Under the pieces are notes generated by a model. The model saw only the letters and a program-made list of their open reading frames with translations. It did not search any database and was not told the origin of the DNA. Source: Rhodospirillaceae bacterium TMED167 (lineage in GTDB: Bacteria > Pseudomonadota > Alphaproteobacteria > Rhodospirillales_A > UBA2165). Taken from it: a DNA stretch of 18,106 nt. The stretch covers positions 1 through 18,106 of the forward strand of contig NHHQ01000009.1 in assembly GCA_002170915.1 (NCBI GenBank), read 5' to 3'. The translations under genes were made by a program, and so were the position numbers. Positions 1 through 7,185 of this stretch are shown in pieces; the first letter of the stretch is position 1; the number at the start of each line of letters is the position of its first letter.

Positions 1-2
1 AG

Positions 3-440
3 GACATTTTTTCTACCGCTATTAAAGCTTACCGGGTAGAGATAATAGAACCTGGCAGAGTAATGAGGTTTATTATGCCTGCAGATAATCTCTTCGAGCC
101 AAACTCCGAGAGACTCAAGGTGAGCCAGCTAGGCTTTCTAGATCGTCTAATAGGGTCCTTGAGTGCTCGCCCTGCTGGACATCGCTTCGATATGCAGTTT
201 GTTATGGGTTTCGGAGACCAAGTATCCGGTCTTGGCCCGATATCGGAGACAGTTGAAATGGCAAGAGCTGCATCATTTATTCGCAACATGCTGGCAAGAG
301 GCGCCCCTAGCGATTCTATTGCAATGGGAATGCAACGAGGAGATCCACAAACTATCAACATGTGGTTCTACATTAATTTATCAGAGCAAAGAACGAAATT
401 TCACAACAGATTACAAAGCGTTCAGAATATTGAATACTAA
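3..440 (+). CDS. C-terminal part of an OmpA/MotB-like domain protein (5' end outside window)
   Basis: The reading frame is open from the left edge and ends at TAA 438-440, so this is the last ~145 residues of a longer protein. The stretch RFIMPADNLFEPNSERL resembles the first strand and helix of an OmpA/MotB peptidoglycan-binding domain, where a hydrophobic strand precedes an 'LF..gS..L' motif. A later segment of the type 'MARAASFIRNMLARGAPSDSI' resembles the RA..va.yL...Gv...ri helix and turn of the same fold. The canonical NRRVE motif is not obvious; the end reads INMWFYINLSEQRTKF. Such a domain would lie in the periplasm and bind peptidoglycan. Position beside a fliL-fliM-motE operon suggests a flagellar motor or stator protein, but that is inference. 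An ATG at 63 exists but is internal to the frame. The family assignment is tentative because only a fragment is visible. Confidence 0.5.
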   Translation, partial: DIFSTAIKAYRVEIIEPGRVMRFIMPADNLFEPNSERLKVSQLGFLDRLIGSLSARPAGHRFDMQFVMGFGDQVSGLGPISETVEMARAASFIRNMLARGAPSDSIAMGMQRGDPQTINMWFYINLSEQRTKFHNRLQSVQNIEY

Positions 441-451
441 GGATTCAAAAA

Positions 452-547
452 TAATGTGAATATATCACATTAAATGATCGTATGTATTTTTACGGTCAAT
501 AATGCACTTTGGAATAATATTAATTTATAATGCTATCATTAATATTA
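452..547. repeat. Three consecutive inverted repeats between convergent genes
   Basis: The 126-base gap between the convergent left-edge gene and motE holds three stem-loops. Arms 452-459 and 465-472 are perfect 8-bp arms with a 5-base loop (TAATGTGA / TCACATTA). Arms 475-482 and 491-498 form 8 bp with one G-T pair. Arms 515-524 and 538-547 are perfect 10-bp AT-only arms. None has a GC-rich stem followed by a T run, so a classical intrinsic terminator is not proven. Their position between two 3' ends fits transcription end or mRNA 3' protection for one or both genes. Confidence 0.5.
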
Positions 548-566
548 CATTGAGGATTTTGATAGA

Positions 567-1343
567 TTAACGCACCTCGATGACACTACCAACAGGCGGT
601 AGATCCCGAAGTTTCGAGAGCTTAACCGTAATTTCTTGTGCTTTATTTGCATTCATTTTGGCTAGTACAGGGGCCAGTTTCCGCTCCTTCATCCTCTCTG
701 CAACTAACAAAATAGTATCAAATTGAAGTTGCTCAAAAATACGGGCGGCATCTTTTGGCTTCATCGCCTCGTAAATTTTTACCAAACTGCCAATTTTCGC
801 TTCCTGTTGCTCATCATGAGTTTTGATAAGCCCTTTAATTGTTGTCTCAAGCTGCCGCAGATCTGCTATTTTACTATCAATCCTTTTCTCAGCGGCAGAT
901 AACAGACCCTCGCGTGTGTCAATTTCACCCTGCATTTGTTCCAATTTTTCTCGCCTCTCCGACAATTGTTGCAGAACCTCAATCTCAGATTGAGAGAAAA
1001 AGGTAGGATCAACCTTCTGGTTACCTTGGTCTTCATCTGAAGTCACAAAGCCGCCATCCGCCTCCACACCATCTTTGCCAACAACGCCTTCGCTAGCATT
1101 CTGAACCTCTTTACCCCCGCCTTCTTTTGCGTCAGCAAGACCGGGTTGAGGGAGTCCGGCATCCCCATTTTTGCCCTCTGGGATAGTTTCCTTTTTTGCC
1201 TCCTGAGCATCTGCACTTGATAATTGCAGTGGACCATCATCCATTAGGCTACCATCAAATAAGGCGCCTACTTTTAGTGTGACTAATAATGCAGCGGTAA
1301 AAATAGTGAGAGGTAGAATTCGAAAATTATTTATAAAAAACAT
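567..1343 (-). CDS. motE: MotE-family flagellar protein (MgtE-N-like C-terminal domain)
   Basis: 258 residues. A single hydrophobic segment lies at residues ~9-29, followed by an acidic, Gly/Ala-rich low-complexity linker (~35-112), a long charged heptad region likely to be coiled coil (~117-183), and a C-terminal helical domain (~184-245, including YEAMKPKDAARIFEQL). That last domain resembles the MgtE intracellular N domain used by MotE. In rhizobia, MotE is a periplasmic chaperone of the MotC stator protein; here the N-terminal segment is either a signal peptide or an anchor. It is the last gene of the minus-strand operon fliL-fliM-DUF6468-motE, 25 bases after DUF6468. The ATG has an AGAGG about 12 bases upstream, a rather long spacing. 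Family assignment rests on architecture and gene order; stator-partner identity is inferred. Confidence 0.82.
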   Translation of the reverse strand: MFFINNFRILPLTIFTAALLVTLKVGALFDGSLMDDGPLQLSSADAQEAKKETIPEGKNGDAGLPQPGLADAKEGGGKEVQNASEGVVGKDGVEADGGFVTSDEDQGNQKVDPTFFSQSEIEVLQQLSERREKLEQMQGEIDTREGLLSAAEKRIDSKIADLRQLETTIKGLIKTHDEQQEAKIGSLVKIYEAMKPKDAARIFEQLQFDTILLVAERMKERKLAPVLAKMNANKAQEITVKLSKLRDLPPVGSVIEVR

Positions 1344-1368
1344 GCAAATGTCTGCCTCTAACTGAGAA

Positions 1369-1812
1369 TTACCTTACTGCCTGCAAAGCTCTAAGCAGCT
1401 CTCGCTCTGCTTGGGATTTGTCCTCATTAACCTTTGGTGCTTCAGCGCCTCCATCACAATTATGTCCGAACGAAGCGCCGGGAGAAATTTGCTGTCTTTC
1501 AGTTCGGCGAATATCTGTTTCAAGGATATCAGCGAGTTTGTTGCCACGATCAATAAGAAATTCTAAATCATCACGGACCAAACCAGCGGTATTGACTGCT
1601 TTGTCCAATGACTGAGATGCCCCGTCCGTCGTCGACTTCAGTTTTATAATGCTTTGCTCTGCTCGAATGGTCGCCTCGGCAAATTTTGTTGCCAGCTTAT
1701 CCAGGCTTTTTTGGTCATTTCGAAGGGCCATGATACGACGATTTAAAATAACCCCATATCCGATCGCCATACTGAGTAAGACCACCAAGAAAACATCAAG
1801 TAAAATACTCAT
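1369..1812 (-). CDS. DUF6468-type flagellar operon protein
   Basis: 147 residues. A single N-terminal membrane segment (~4-24, LLDVFLVVLLSMAIGYGV) is followed by a basic stop (NRRIMALR) and a largely helical, charged cytoplasmic or periplasmic region. The C-terminal end, SQAERELLRALQAVR, is the conserved tail I associate with the DUF6468 family, which sits next to fliM and motE in Rhodospirillales. The function is not known. The start codon overlaps the fliM stop (ATGA, 1809-1812), so translation is probably coupled to FliM, which suggests stoichiometric production and a motor-linked role (inference). The linker around residues 105-130 is Gly/Pro-rich and carries one Cys. A gene-order-based false family name is possible, but a real protein-coding gene is well supported by coupling, frame and membrane signature. 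Confidence 0.75.
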   Translation of the reverse strand: MSILLDVFLVVLLSMAIGYGVILNRRIMALRNDQKSLDKLATKFAEATIRAEQSIIKLKSTTDGASQSLDKAVNTAGLVRDDLEFLIDRGNKLADILETDIRRTERQQISPGASFGHNCDGGAEAPKVNEDKSQAERELLRALQAVR

Positions 1813-2948
1813 ACACCACTTTTCCTATCATTGCTTATTCTATCGTTGATCCTGACTGCAATCACATCGCCTTTCCGGCCCATTTTCCCGCTAAACATGG
1901 GGATGTCACCGCAACTCACTTCAATGATAGAGTCTGGCGTCGCGCTTAGCGGAAGTTGAGATCCAACTTTCAAGTCAAATACGTCCCCCAGAGACATAAT
2001 TTGCCGGTCAAGAACAGCTGTGAGATCTATATCCGTCTTCCATAGTTCTTCCGCCAAATGACTTTCCCAAATCGAGTCCCGGCCGAACTTTTCGCCCATG
2101 AACTGCTGCAACAAAAGCTCCCGGACGGGCTCAAGTGTGGCGTAGGGAATCAGCAACTCTAGGCGCCCGCCCCGGTCTTCCATATCTATCCTGAATTTAG
2201 CGACGATTGCAGCATTAGATGGCCGGGAGATCGTTGCAAACCGCGGGTTCGTCTCAAGTCGTTCAAACCTGAACGTGACTGGACTCAGGGGGTCAAATGC
2301 TGCACTTAAATCGGCTAAAACAACCTGCACCATTCGCTCAACCAGACTCCGCTCGATTGTAGTGTAGGGCCGGCCTTCTATCCGCATGGCCGCTGTCCCA
2401 CGGCGCCCTCCCAGCAGAACATCTACAGTCGAATAAATCAGCGAACTGTCAACCGTAAGCAAACCAAAGTTATCCCATTCCTCAGCCTTAAAAACACCGA
2501 GCATAGCAGGGAGTGGAACTGCATTCAGATAATCGCTAAATCTCAGGCTAGTAATACTGTCGAGTGACACTTCAACATTATCTGACGTAAAATTGCGCAG
2601 GGACGTGGACATCAAACGGACCAGGCGGTCAAAGACCACCTCCAACATGGGCAGTCGCTCATAGGAAACTAGCCCACTGTTCAAAACAGTATGAATGCCG
2701 CCCTTATCGCTGGCTTCCTCCCCCTCCTCATCCACACCAAGAAGACTATCAATTTCGTCCTGATTGAGTACCCGAGAGGTTTCCTGGCCAGAGCCGCCCA
2801 TCTCGTCGGCGGAACCACTATCGTCAGCCCCGACCATCGATTCCCATTCAGCAGCGAGATCATCTTGCTCATCGACGCCAATCTCGCTACCGCCCTCAGG
2901 CGCCATTGTGCCCTGCTCCATATCGTCGTCGCCCGGGGACACCATCAT
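1809..2948 (-). CDS. fliM: Flagellar motor switch protein FliM, with long acidic N-terminal extension
   Basis: Encodes the C-ring switch protein that binds CheY-P and transmits direction changes. The CheY-P-binding motif, normally at the extreme N-terminus, is at residues 61-70 (LNQDEIDSLL), preceded by a ~55-residue acidic region containing DDLAAEWESMVG. The CheC-like middle domain follows (about 95-285; for example LVRLMSTSLRNFTSDNV and PLPAMLGVF). The C-terminal FliN-like (SpoA) domain is about 300-372 (LTAVLDRQIMSLGDVFDL, KVGSQLPL). Total is 379 residues against ~330 for the enteric protein; the extra length is the extension. Two ATGs are adjacent (2948 and 2945) with only weak Shine-Dalgarno character. 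fliL ends 31 bases upstream, and the stop overlaps the next gene by 4 bases. Confidence 0.96.
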   Translation of the reverse strand: MMVSPGDDDMEQGTMAPEGGSEIGVDEQDDLAAEWESMVGADDSGSADEMGGSGQETSRVLNQDEIDSLLGVDEEGEEASDKGGIHTVLNSGLVSYERLPMLEVVFDRLVRLMSTSLRNFTSDNVEVSLDSITSLRFSDYLNAVPLPAMLGVFKAEEWDNFGLLTVDSSLIYSTVDVLLGGRRGTAAMRIEGRPYTTIERSLVERMVQVVLADLSAAFDPLSPVTFRFERLETNPRFATISRPSNAAIVAKFRIDMEDRGGRLELLIPYATLEPVRELLLQQFMGEKFGRDSIWESHLAEELWKTDIDLTAVLDRQIMSLGDVFDLKVGSQLPLSATPDSIIEVSCGDIPMFSGKMGRKGDVIAVRINDRISNDRKSGV

Positions 2949-2979
2949 TTCCAGCCACTTTTAATTGCAAGACAGGCCA

Positions 2980-3531
2980 TCATTGGATCAACATCTCTTT
3001 GAACAGGATTGCGTTTACTTTGGCTGGCTGCACGGCGACAGTAACGCGGGTGAGGAGCTCCTCCCGCAACCGATATAGGCCCGCGGAACCACTAAGATCA
3101 TCAACCCGCAGTTCCCGGAGGTAAGTTTGAAAGTTATCAACGACCCGCGGCATTACAGTCTGAATCATCACGAGATCAGCCTGACTGGCCAGTTCCAGAG
3201 CAACTTTTATTTTCAAAAGAGTTTGGCGCCGGCCCGAGGTGTTTAAGTTCACGATCATCTCATCGAGATCCAAAAATACAGCCGCGCCTTCTCCACCGGC
3301 AACACCCTCTTCACTGGCCTCTTCCGAGTCGCCCAGCAATGGATCTAGCAGTCCCGTGAAATATGCCGCTGCCCCACCACCAATTAGGATGAGGAGCACA
3401 GCTCCGACGATGATAAGGAGTTTCTTTTTTCCGCCGGAAGACGCCCCACCACTGTCGTCCCCGTCCTCCTCATCGAGTTCATCATCTTCAAGATCGTCTT
3501 CAAGATCGTCTTCAAGATCGTCTTCGGCCAT
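2980..3531 (-). CDS. fliL: Flagellar basal-body-associated protein FliL
   Basis: 183 residues from ATG 3531. GTG and TTG codons lie just upstream in frame (3534, 3537) but the ATG gives the natural 'MAEDD' start. FliL is an inner-membrane protein that surrounds and supports the MotA/MotB stator. Visible parts are: an extremely acidic cytoplasmic N-terminus (residues 3-26, Asp/Glu/Leu repeats), a KKK stop followed by one membrane helix (~38-59, LLIIVGAVLLILIGGG), an acidic linker, and the periplasmic FliL domain (~85-183: VFLDLDEMIVNL, LLKIKVALEL, and the terminal KEMLIQ, a typical FliL ending). It is the first gene of the operon with fliM, DUF6468 and motE. The acidic stretch is encoded by a 12-bp tandem repeat listed separately. 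Confidence 0.94.
   Translation of the reverse strand: MAEDDLEDDLEDDLEDDELDEEDGDDSGGASSGGKKKLLIIVGAVLLILIGGGAAAYFTGLLDPLLGDSEEASEEGVAGGEGAAVFLDLDEMIVNLNTSGRRQTLLKIKVALELASQADLVMIQTVMPRVVDNFQTYLRELRVDDLSGSAGLYRLREELLTRVTVAVQPAKVNAILFKEMLIQ
3485..3520. repeat. Three tandem 12-bp units inside the fliL start region
   Basis: The unit TCTTCAAGATCG (plus strand) occurs exactly three times, at 3485-3496, 3497-3508 and 3509-3520, followed by a half unit at 3521-3525. On the coding strand each unit encodes four acidic/Leu residues (D-L-E-D register), so copy-number change would stay in frame and only alter the length of the acidic tail of FliL. Confidence 0.9.
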
Positions 3532-3599
3532 CACCAACCAGTCAAATTATTACGACTATTTTTGTTTAATCCCGAGTTTTTTACCGGGGCTTAATATCT

Positions 3600-3636
3600 G
3601 TAATAGCATAGGCTTCGATAGTTAATAAGTGGTTGA
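3600..3636 (-). promoter_or_regulatory. CtrA-like box and -10 element, putative fliL operon promoter
   Basis: Read on the minus strand, TCAA-N7-TTAAC (3636 to 3621) matches the CtrA full site TTAA-N7-TTAAC with one mismatch. After 13 bases follows GCTATTAC (3607 to 3600), which differs by one base from the Caulobacter housekeeping -10 consensus GCTANAWC. The spacing is within the 10-14 bases known for that promoter class. Initiation would fall near 3592, about 60 bases before the fliL ATG. An imperfect inverted repeat with TTAA ends (3566-3594) lies just downstream. CtrA control of early flagellar operons is known in Caulobacter; its use here is inferred. Confidence 0.45.
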
Positions 3637-3657
3637 AGTTCTCGCGCCTCAGCAAAA

Positions 3658-3671
3658 CGGCAAATTTGTCC
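3658..3671 (+). promoter_or_regulatory. Candidate enhancer (FlbD/ftr-like) upstream of flgF
   Basis: CGGCAAATTTGTCC, near-palindromic around the perfect core CAAATTTG (3661-3668). It starts 101 bases upstream of the T of the -24 element of the flgF sigma-54 promoter, a normal distance for an activator of sigma-54 polymerase. The same CGGCAA(A/T) core sits 106 and 107 bases upstream of the flgE and flgI promoters. FlbD as the binder is inferred from the presence of fliX and from Caulobacter biology. Confidence 0.5.
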
Positions 3672-3758
3672 TACCTAGCTTGGGCAATATAGGTATTTTA
3701 ACGGGGCATCGGCCTAAACATTCGACACAACCCCCTGTTTTTAAAAGCAAATATGTTT

Positions 3759-3774
3759 TGGCATGGCAAATGCA
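3759..3774 (+). promoter_or_regulatory. Sigma-54-type promoter of flgFGAH
   Basis: TGGCATGGCAAATGCA has GG and GC exactly 12 bases apart, with TGGCA at -24 and TGC at -12 (consensus TGGCAC-N5-TTGCA/T). Predicted start is about 3785, giving a 35-base leader to the flgF ATG at 3820. It is the weakest of the three sigma-54 sites at the -12 position (ATGCA instead of TTGCA). Confidence 0.7.
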
Positions 3775-3819
3775 TGTCAGAGCGCAATTACAAACCTTAA
3801 AAATAAGGAACGGGAAAAA

Positions 3820-4554
3820 ATGGAAACTTCAGCGTATATCGCGCTGTCTCGTCAGACTGCGCTCCGTCGCCAAATGGCCGTCGTCGCGAACAACCTTGCC
3901 AACATGAATACCCCGGCGTTCAAAGGGCAAAACATGATGTTCGTCGAACACGTGGTTAAATCGCAGGGGAATGAGAGTTTCATTCCCACGAAACTCTCCT
4001 ACACGCGCGATGTCTCTCAATTTACTAATTTAGCCGAGGGTCCGGTGCTCTCCACGGGCAACAATTTAGACGTTGCCATTAAGGGCGACGGTTATTTTGT
4101 TTTAGAGTCGCAGGATCAGGAACTGTATTCGCGTAACGGCCGCTTCCAACTCAACACCGATGGACAATTGGTCAACCAGCAAGGCTTTTCCGTCGTATCG
4201 GAAGCGGGTACGCCGTTTATTTTCGGACCAACAGACACCGAAATTAACATCGCCAAGGATGGAACCATTTCAACCAATAACGGTGATCTGGGTAGGATAC
4301 GCATTGTCACGTTTGAAGACGAACAGCGCCTGAAAAGAGAAGCTGGTGGCTTATACACCTCAGATCAGGAACCGGAGGATGCAGAGGCGCCAATCCTCGT
4401 TCAAGGCGCCTTGGAAGGGTCAAACGTCGAACCGATACTGGAACTGACCAAGATGATTGAGACACACCGGGCATTTGATAGCACACGGAAGTTAATCGAT
4501 CGGGAGGACAGCCGCCAAAAACAGATGATCGAAAAATTAGGACCACGCGGATAA
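3820..4554 (+). CDS. flgF: Flagellar proximal rod protein FlgF
   Basis: 244 residues. The rod-family N-terminal motif is present (METSAYIALSRQ, then VVANNLANMNTPAFKGQ at ~21-37), as are the central LDVAIKGDGYFVL segment typical of FlgE/F/G-family proteins and the C-terminal D0 helix (VQGALEGSNVEPILELTKMIETHRAFDS). FlgF forms part of the periplasmic rod. The frame is open back to an ATG at 3763, but that ATG lies inside the sigma-54 promoter. The ATG at 3820 has AAGGAA about nine bases upstream and gives the family-typical start, so it was chosen. It is the first gene of flgF-flgG-flgA-flgH; flgG follows after 37 bases. Confidence 0.96.
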   Translation: METSAYIALSRQTALRRQMAVVANNLANMNTPAFKGQNMMFVEHVVKSQGNESFIPTKLSYTRDVSQFTNLAEGPVLSTGNNLDVAIKGDGYFVLESQDQELYSRNGRFQLNTDGQLVNQQGFSVVSEAGTPFIFGPTDTEINIAKDGTISTNNGDLGRIRIVTFEDEQRLKREAGGLYTSDQEPEDAEAPILVQGALEGSNVEPILELTKMIETHRAFDSTRKLIDREDSRQKQMIEKLGPRG

Positions 4555-4591
4555 GCCTGGCCATACAAGAAATCCCAGAAAGGACGGGAAA

Positions 4592-5377
4592 ATGAAGTCT
4601 TTAAGTATTGCAGCGACCGGTATGCTAGCACAGCAGCAAAATGTGGAGGTCATTTCCAACAACATCGCCAACATGAACACAACGGGGTACATGCGGCGGC
4701 GAACCGAGTTTCAGGATTTGATTTACCAGAACCTTCGGCGCGTTGGTTCGACATCCTCTGATTCCGGTACGATTGTACCTTCAGGGGTTCAATTGGGCCT
4801 AGGCGTGAAATTGGCCGCTGTTTATCGGATCCACGAGCAAGGCAACCTGACGGCGACCGATAATACCTTTGACCTCGCCATCCAAGGTAAAGGCTTTTTC
4901 CAAATTACACTGCCGGATGGCACGACGGGCTACACACGGGATGGATCGTTCCAACTAAGTCCCAACGGCCAAATCGTGACGCATGACGGCAACACGCTCA
5001 TCCCGAACATTACCGTTGACCCGGCAGCCGTTGACGTGACGATAAACGCAACCGGACAGGTGCTGGTAAAACTGCAAGGCACCGTCGCGCCGACCAACGC
5101 CGGCCAAATTCAACTGGTGTCTTTTCCAAATGATGCGGGACTGGAAGCGGTGGGCGATAATTTATATTTGGAAACACCCGCGTCCGGGGCTGCTACTGCA
5201 GGCAATCCGGGTGCAGCCGGATACGGAACGCTGCTCCAAGGGTTTCTCGAAACCTCGAACGTAAATGCCGTGTCGGAGGTCTCAGAATTAATCTCCGCTC
5301 AGAGGGCCTACGAGATGAACTCGAAGGTCATTCAGACATCTGATGAGATGATGGGCACGCTCAACCAACTTCGGTAG
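4592..5377 (+). CDS. flgG: Flagellar distal rod protein FlgG
   Basis: 261 residues, the usual FlgG length. The N-terminus MKSLSIAATGMLAQQQNVEVISNNIANMNTTGY is diagnostic in pattern; the middle has FDLAIQGKGFFQI and GYTRDGSFQLSPNGQ; the C-terminus has GFLETSNVNAVSEVSELI followed by the AQRAYEMNSKVIQ helix. FlgG polymerises into the distal rod, the driveshaft section passing through the P and L rings. Ribosome binding is supported by AAGGA and GGGAA immediately upstream. flgA starts seven bases after the stop, indicating one transcript. Confidence 0.98.
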   Translation: MKSLSIAATGMLAQQQNVEVISNNIANMNTTGYMRRRTEFQDLIYQNLRRVGSTSSDSGTIVPSGVQLGLGVKLAAVYRIHEQGNLTATDNTFDLAIQGKGFFQITLPDGTTGYTRDGSFQLSPNGQIVTHDGNTLIPNITVDPAAVDVTINATGQVLVKLQGTVAPTNAGQIQLVSFPNDAGLEAVGDNLYLETPASGAATAGNPGAAGYGTLLQGFLETSNVNAVSEVSELISAQRAYEMNSKVIQTSDEMMGTLNQLR

Positions 5378-5384
5378 GGACTGA

Positions 5385-6335
5385 ATGATGATACGATCAA
5401 TGATCAGTTGTGCTGTGGCGCTTTTCTTGATGGGAGGCGTAGCTTTGGCCAGCCAGGCCACTCTCCGGTCTTCCGTTATCGTGGAGAACAAATACATCAC
5501 GCTAAGCGACCTATTCGGATTGCCAGGAGAAAAGGGGGCGACCCGAGTTGCATACGCACCGGCGCCGGGGAAACGGTCGACTTTCGATGCCAAGTGGCTG
5601 TATAAGGTTGCCAGGGCACATAAAATTCATTGGCGTCCCCTGAGCCTGAAAACTAGAGCAATTGTTGAACGGGCAAGTCAGCAAGTTTTCCACGACGATC
5701 TTAAAATCGCCATTCTCGCCGGCCTAAAAGAAAAAGGTGTGGGAGATGATATCGAGCTTTCGATGCGTGGCCGGACCCGAACGATACATCTACCGACCGA
5801 CGTTGAACCGACCATTGGCGTAGACAACCTTATTTACGACCCAAAATCGGGCAGGTTTATTGCGACAGTGGCTGCTCCAGCGAACGACCCTTCGGCTCGA
5901 CGTCACCGTATCACTGGACGTGTGCATCAGATGATATCCATCCCCGTAGTCAGCAAACGTATGCGAAGTGGGGACATTGTCAAAAAGCATCATGTCGCAT
6001 GGACTAGCGTCCGTGAATCCACCATCCGTCGAGACACAATCGTACACGAGGAAGACCTCGTAGGCATGGCTGTAAAAAGGGTTGTGCGGGAACACAGCCC
6101 CATAAGGCTCTCCTATGTTCAGCGGCCCGTTTTAGTCAGAAAGAACGGTCTAGTTACAATTCACCTAGCATCTAAGTTGATGACGCTCACGGCCCAGGGA
6201 CAGGCTATGCAGGACGGGTCCAAGGGGGAAATCGTGCAGGTCAAAAACATCCAGAGCAAAAAGGTGATCGAAGCTGTCGTCACCCATGCCGGTAAAGTGA
6301 GAGTGAATACCCCGTCACACCTCGCTGTGAATTAA
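5385..6335 (+). CDS. flgA: Flagellar basal-body P-ring formation protein FlgA
   Basis: 316 residues. A Sec signal peptide is visible (hydrophobic residues ~8-22, probable cleavage after ALA at residue 22 or after A25). The N-terminal half is a divergent FlgA wing region; the SAF/ChapFlgA domain lies in about residues 183-312 and includes VVSKRMRSGDIVKKHHVAW, LVGMAVKRVVREHSPI and the closing GEIVQVKNIQSKKVIEAVV. FlgA is a periplasmic chaperone that helps FlgI assemble the P ring. Two ATGs (5385 and 5388) follow AGGGA at 5376-5380; the second has the better spacing, so the protein may start one residue later. It is longer than the enteric protein (~219 residues). Close spacing to flgG (7 bases) and flgH (32 bases) supports one operon. 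Confidence 0.93.
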   Translation: MMIRSMISCAVALFLMGGVALASQATLRSSVIVENKYITLSDLFGLPGEKGATRVAYAPAPGKRSTFDAKWLYKVARAHKIHWRPLSLKTRAIVERASQQVFHDDLKIAILAGLKEKGVGDDIELSMRGRTRTIHLPTDVEPTIGVDNLIYDPKSGRFIATVAAPANDPSARRHRITGRVHQMISIPVVSKRMRSGDIVKKHHVAWTSVRESTIRRDTIVHEEDLVGMAVKRVVREHSPIRLSYVQRPVLVRKNGLVTIHLASKLMTLTAQGQAMQDGSKGEIVQVKNIQSKKVIEAVVTHAGKVRVNTPSHLAVN

Positions 6336-6367
6336 TTGGCAATGGCGATACGAGAAGGAGATCTAAC

Positions 6368-7126
6368 ATGAGAACAATTAACCCGATATGCCATCGGTTC
6401 GGTACGCTCGTAGCCCTTTGCCTTTTGCTGTCGGCCTGTAATACCTTCACGCGGCTCTCTGAAGTAAACAACGGCCCCCAGGTTAGCGAGATCGCCAATC
6501 CAACGGCGCGTCCAAAATACCGGCCGGTAAGCATGCCAATGCCCGCCCCCAAGAGCATCAACAGAAAAGCCAATTCTCTCTGGCGGCCCGGCGCACGCGC
6601 GTTTTTCAGGGACCAACGAGCGGGGCAGGTTGGCGATATATTAACGGTCAAACTATCCATTGACGACAGTGCGGCCCTTGCCAACAAGACCTCCCGGAAG
6701 CGCGATGACAAAGAAGATGCTGACGTCACAAAATTGCTGGGTCTTGAGGCCGAACTCACCAAAGTCCTGCCGCAGGCGATTACACCGGCTACCACCTTGA
6801 GTTTGGGAACGCAGCATGAAACCTCGGGCGATGGGGCTGTTGACCGCTCCGAATCCGTTGCCATCACCATTGCCGCCGTGATTACGCAAGTGCTGCCCAA
6901 TGGTAACCTGGTAATCTTCGCACGCCAGGAAATAAAGGTTAACTTTGAGCTTCGGGAAGTCATGGTCACGGGTGTGATCCGGCCCGAGGACATCGACTCC
7001 TCAAATTCGATATCGCACGAACAAATTGCGGAAATGCGTGTCGCCTATGGCGGTCGAGGAACCCTCTCCGACCTGCAACAACCCCGGTACGGCACGCAAA
7101 TTATAGATATTGTTTTCCCGTTCTAA
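6368..7126 (+). CDS. flgH: Flagellar L-ring lipoprotein FlgH
   Basis: 252 residues. A lipoprotein signal peptide ends in the lipobox L-S-A-C with the acylated Cys at residue 24. The FlgH body contains SLWRPGARAFFRDQRAGQVGDILTV in pattern, the conserved region around SGDGAVDRS, and the ending VSDLQQ-type segment GRGTLSDLQQPRYGTQIIDIVFPF, which is classic FlgH. The product forms the outer-membrane L ring around the rod. AGAAGGAG at 6353-6360, seven bases before the ATG, is the best ribosome binding site in the operon. It is the last gene of flgF-flgG-flgA-flgH and is followed by a strong terminator. Confidence 0.97.
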   Translation: MRTINPICHRFGTLVALCLLLSACNTFTRLSEVNNGPQVSEIANPTARPKYRPVSMPMPAPKSINRKANSLWRPGARAFFRDQRAGQVGDILTVKLSIDDSAALANKTSRKRDDKEDADVTKLLGLEAELTKVLPQAITPATTLSLGTQHETSGDGAVDRSESVAITIAAVITQVLPNGNLVIFARQEIKVNFELREVMVTGVIRPEDIDSSNSISHEQIAEMRVAYGGRGTLSDLQQPRYGTQIIDIVFPF

Positions 7127-7151
7127 TTCCACAAAGAATTGGAACAACTTG

Positions 7152-7185
7152 AGGCCGGTGGGTATCCCACCGGCCTTCTTTTTTT
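7152..7185 (+). terminator. Intrinsic terminator after flgH
   Basis: A perfect 11-bp GC-rich stem (7152-7162 with 7166-7176), a 3-base loop and a T-rich run (7176-7185, one C) lie 25 bases after the flgH stop. It ends the flgFGAH operon before the convergent dksA. Confidence 0.93.

Noticed and set aside
455..469. CRP-type site TGTGA...TCACA
   Set aside because: The spacer is five bases instead of six and it lies between two 3' ends, so a stem-loop role is more likely.
3763..3819. Nineteen extra N-terminal residues of flgF from ATG 3763
   Set aside because: The ATG is inside the sigma-54 promoter and upstream of the predicted start; the family N-terminus begins at 3820.
6280..6993. 237-codon open frame on the minus strand opposite flgH
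   Set aside because: It mirrors a strongly supported flgH, has no domain signs, and lacks its own regulatory signals; the same applies to the antisense frames opposite flgE, flgI, flgK and flagellin.
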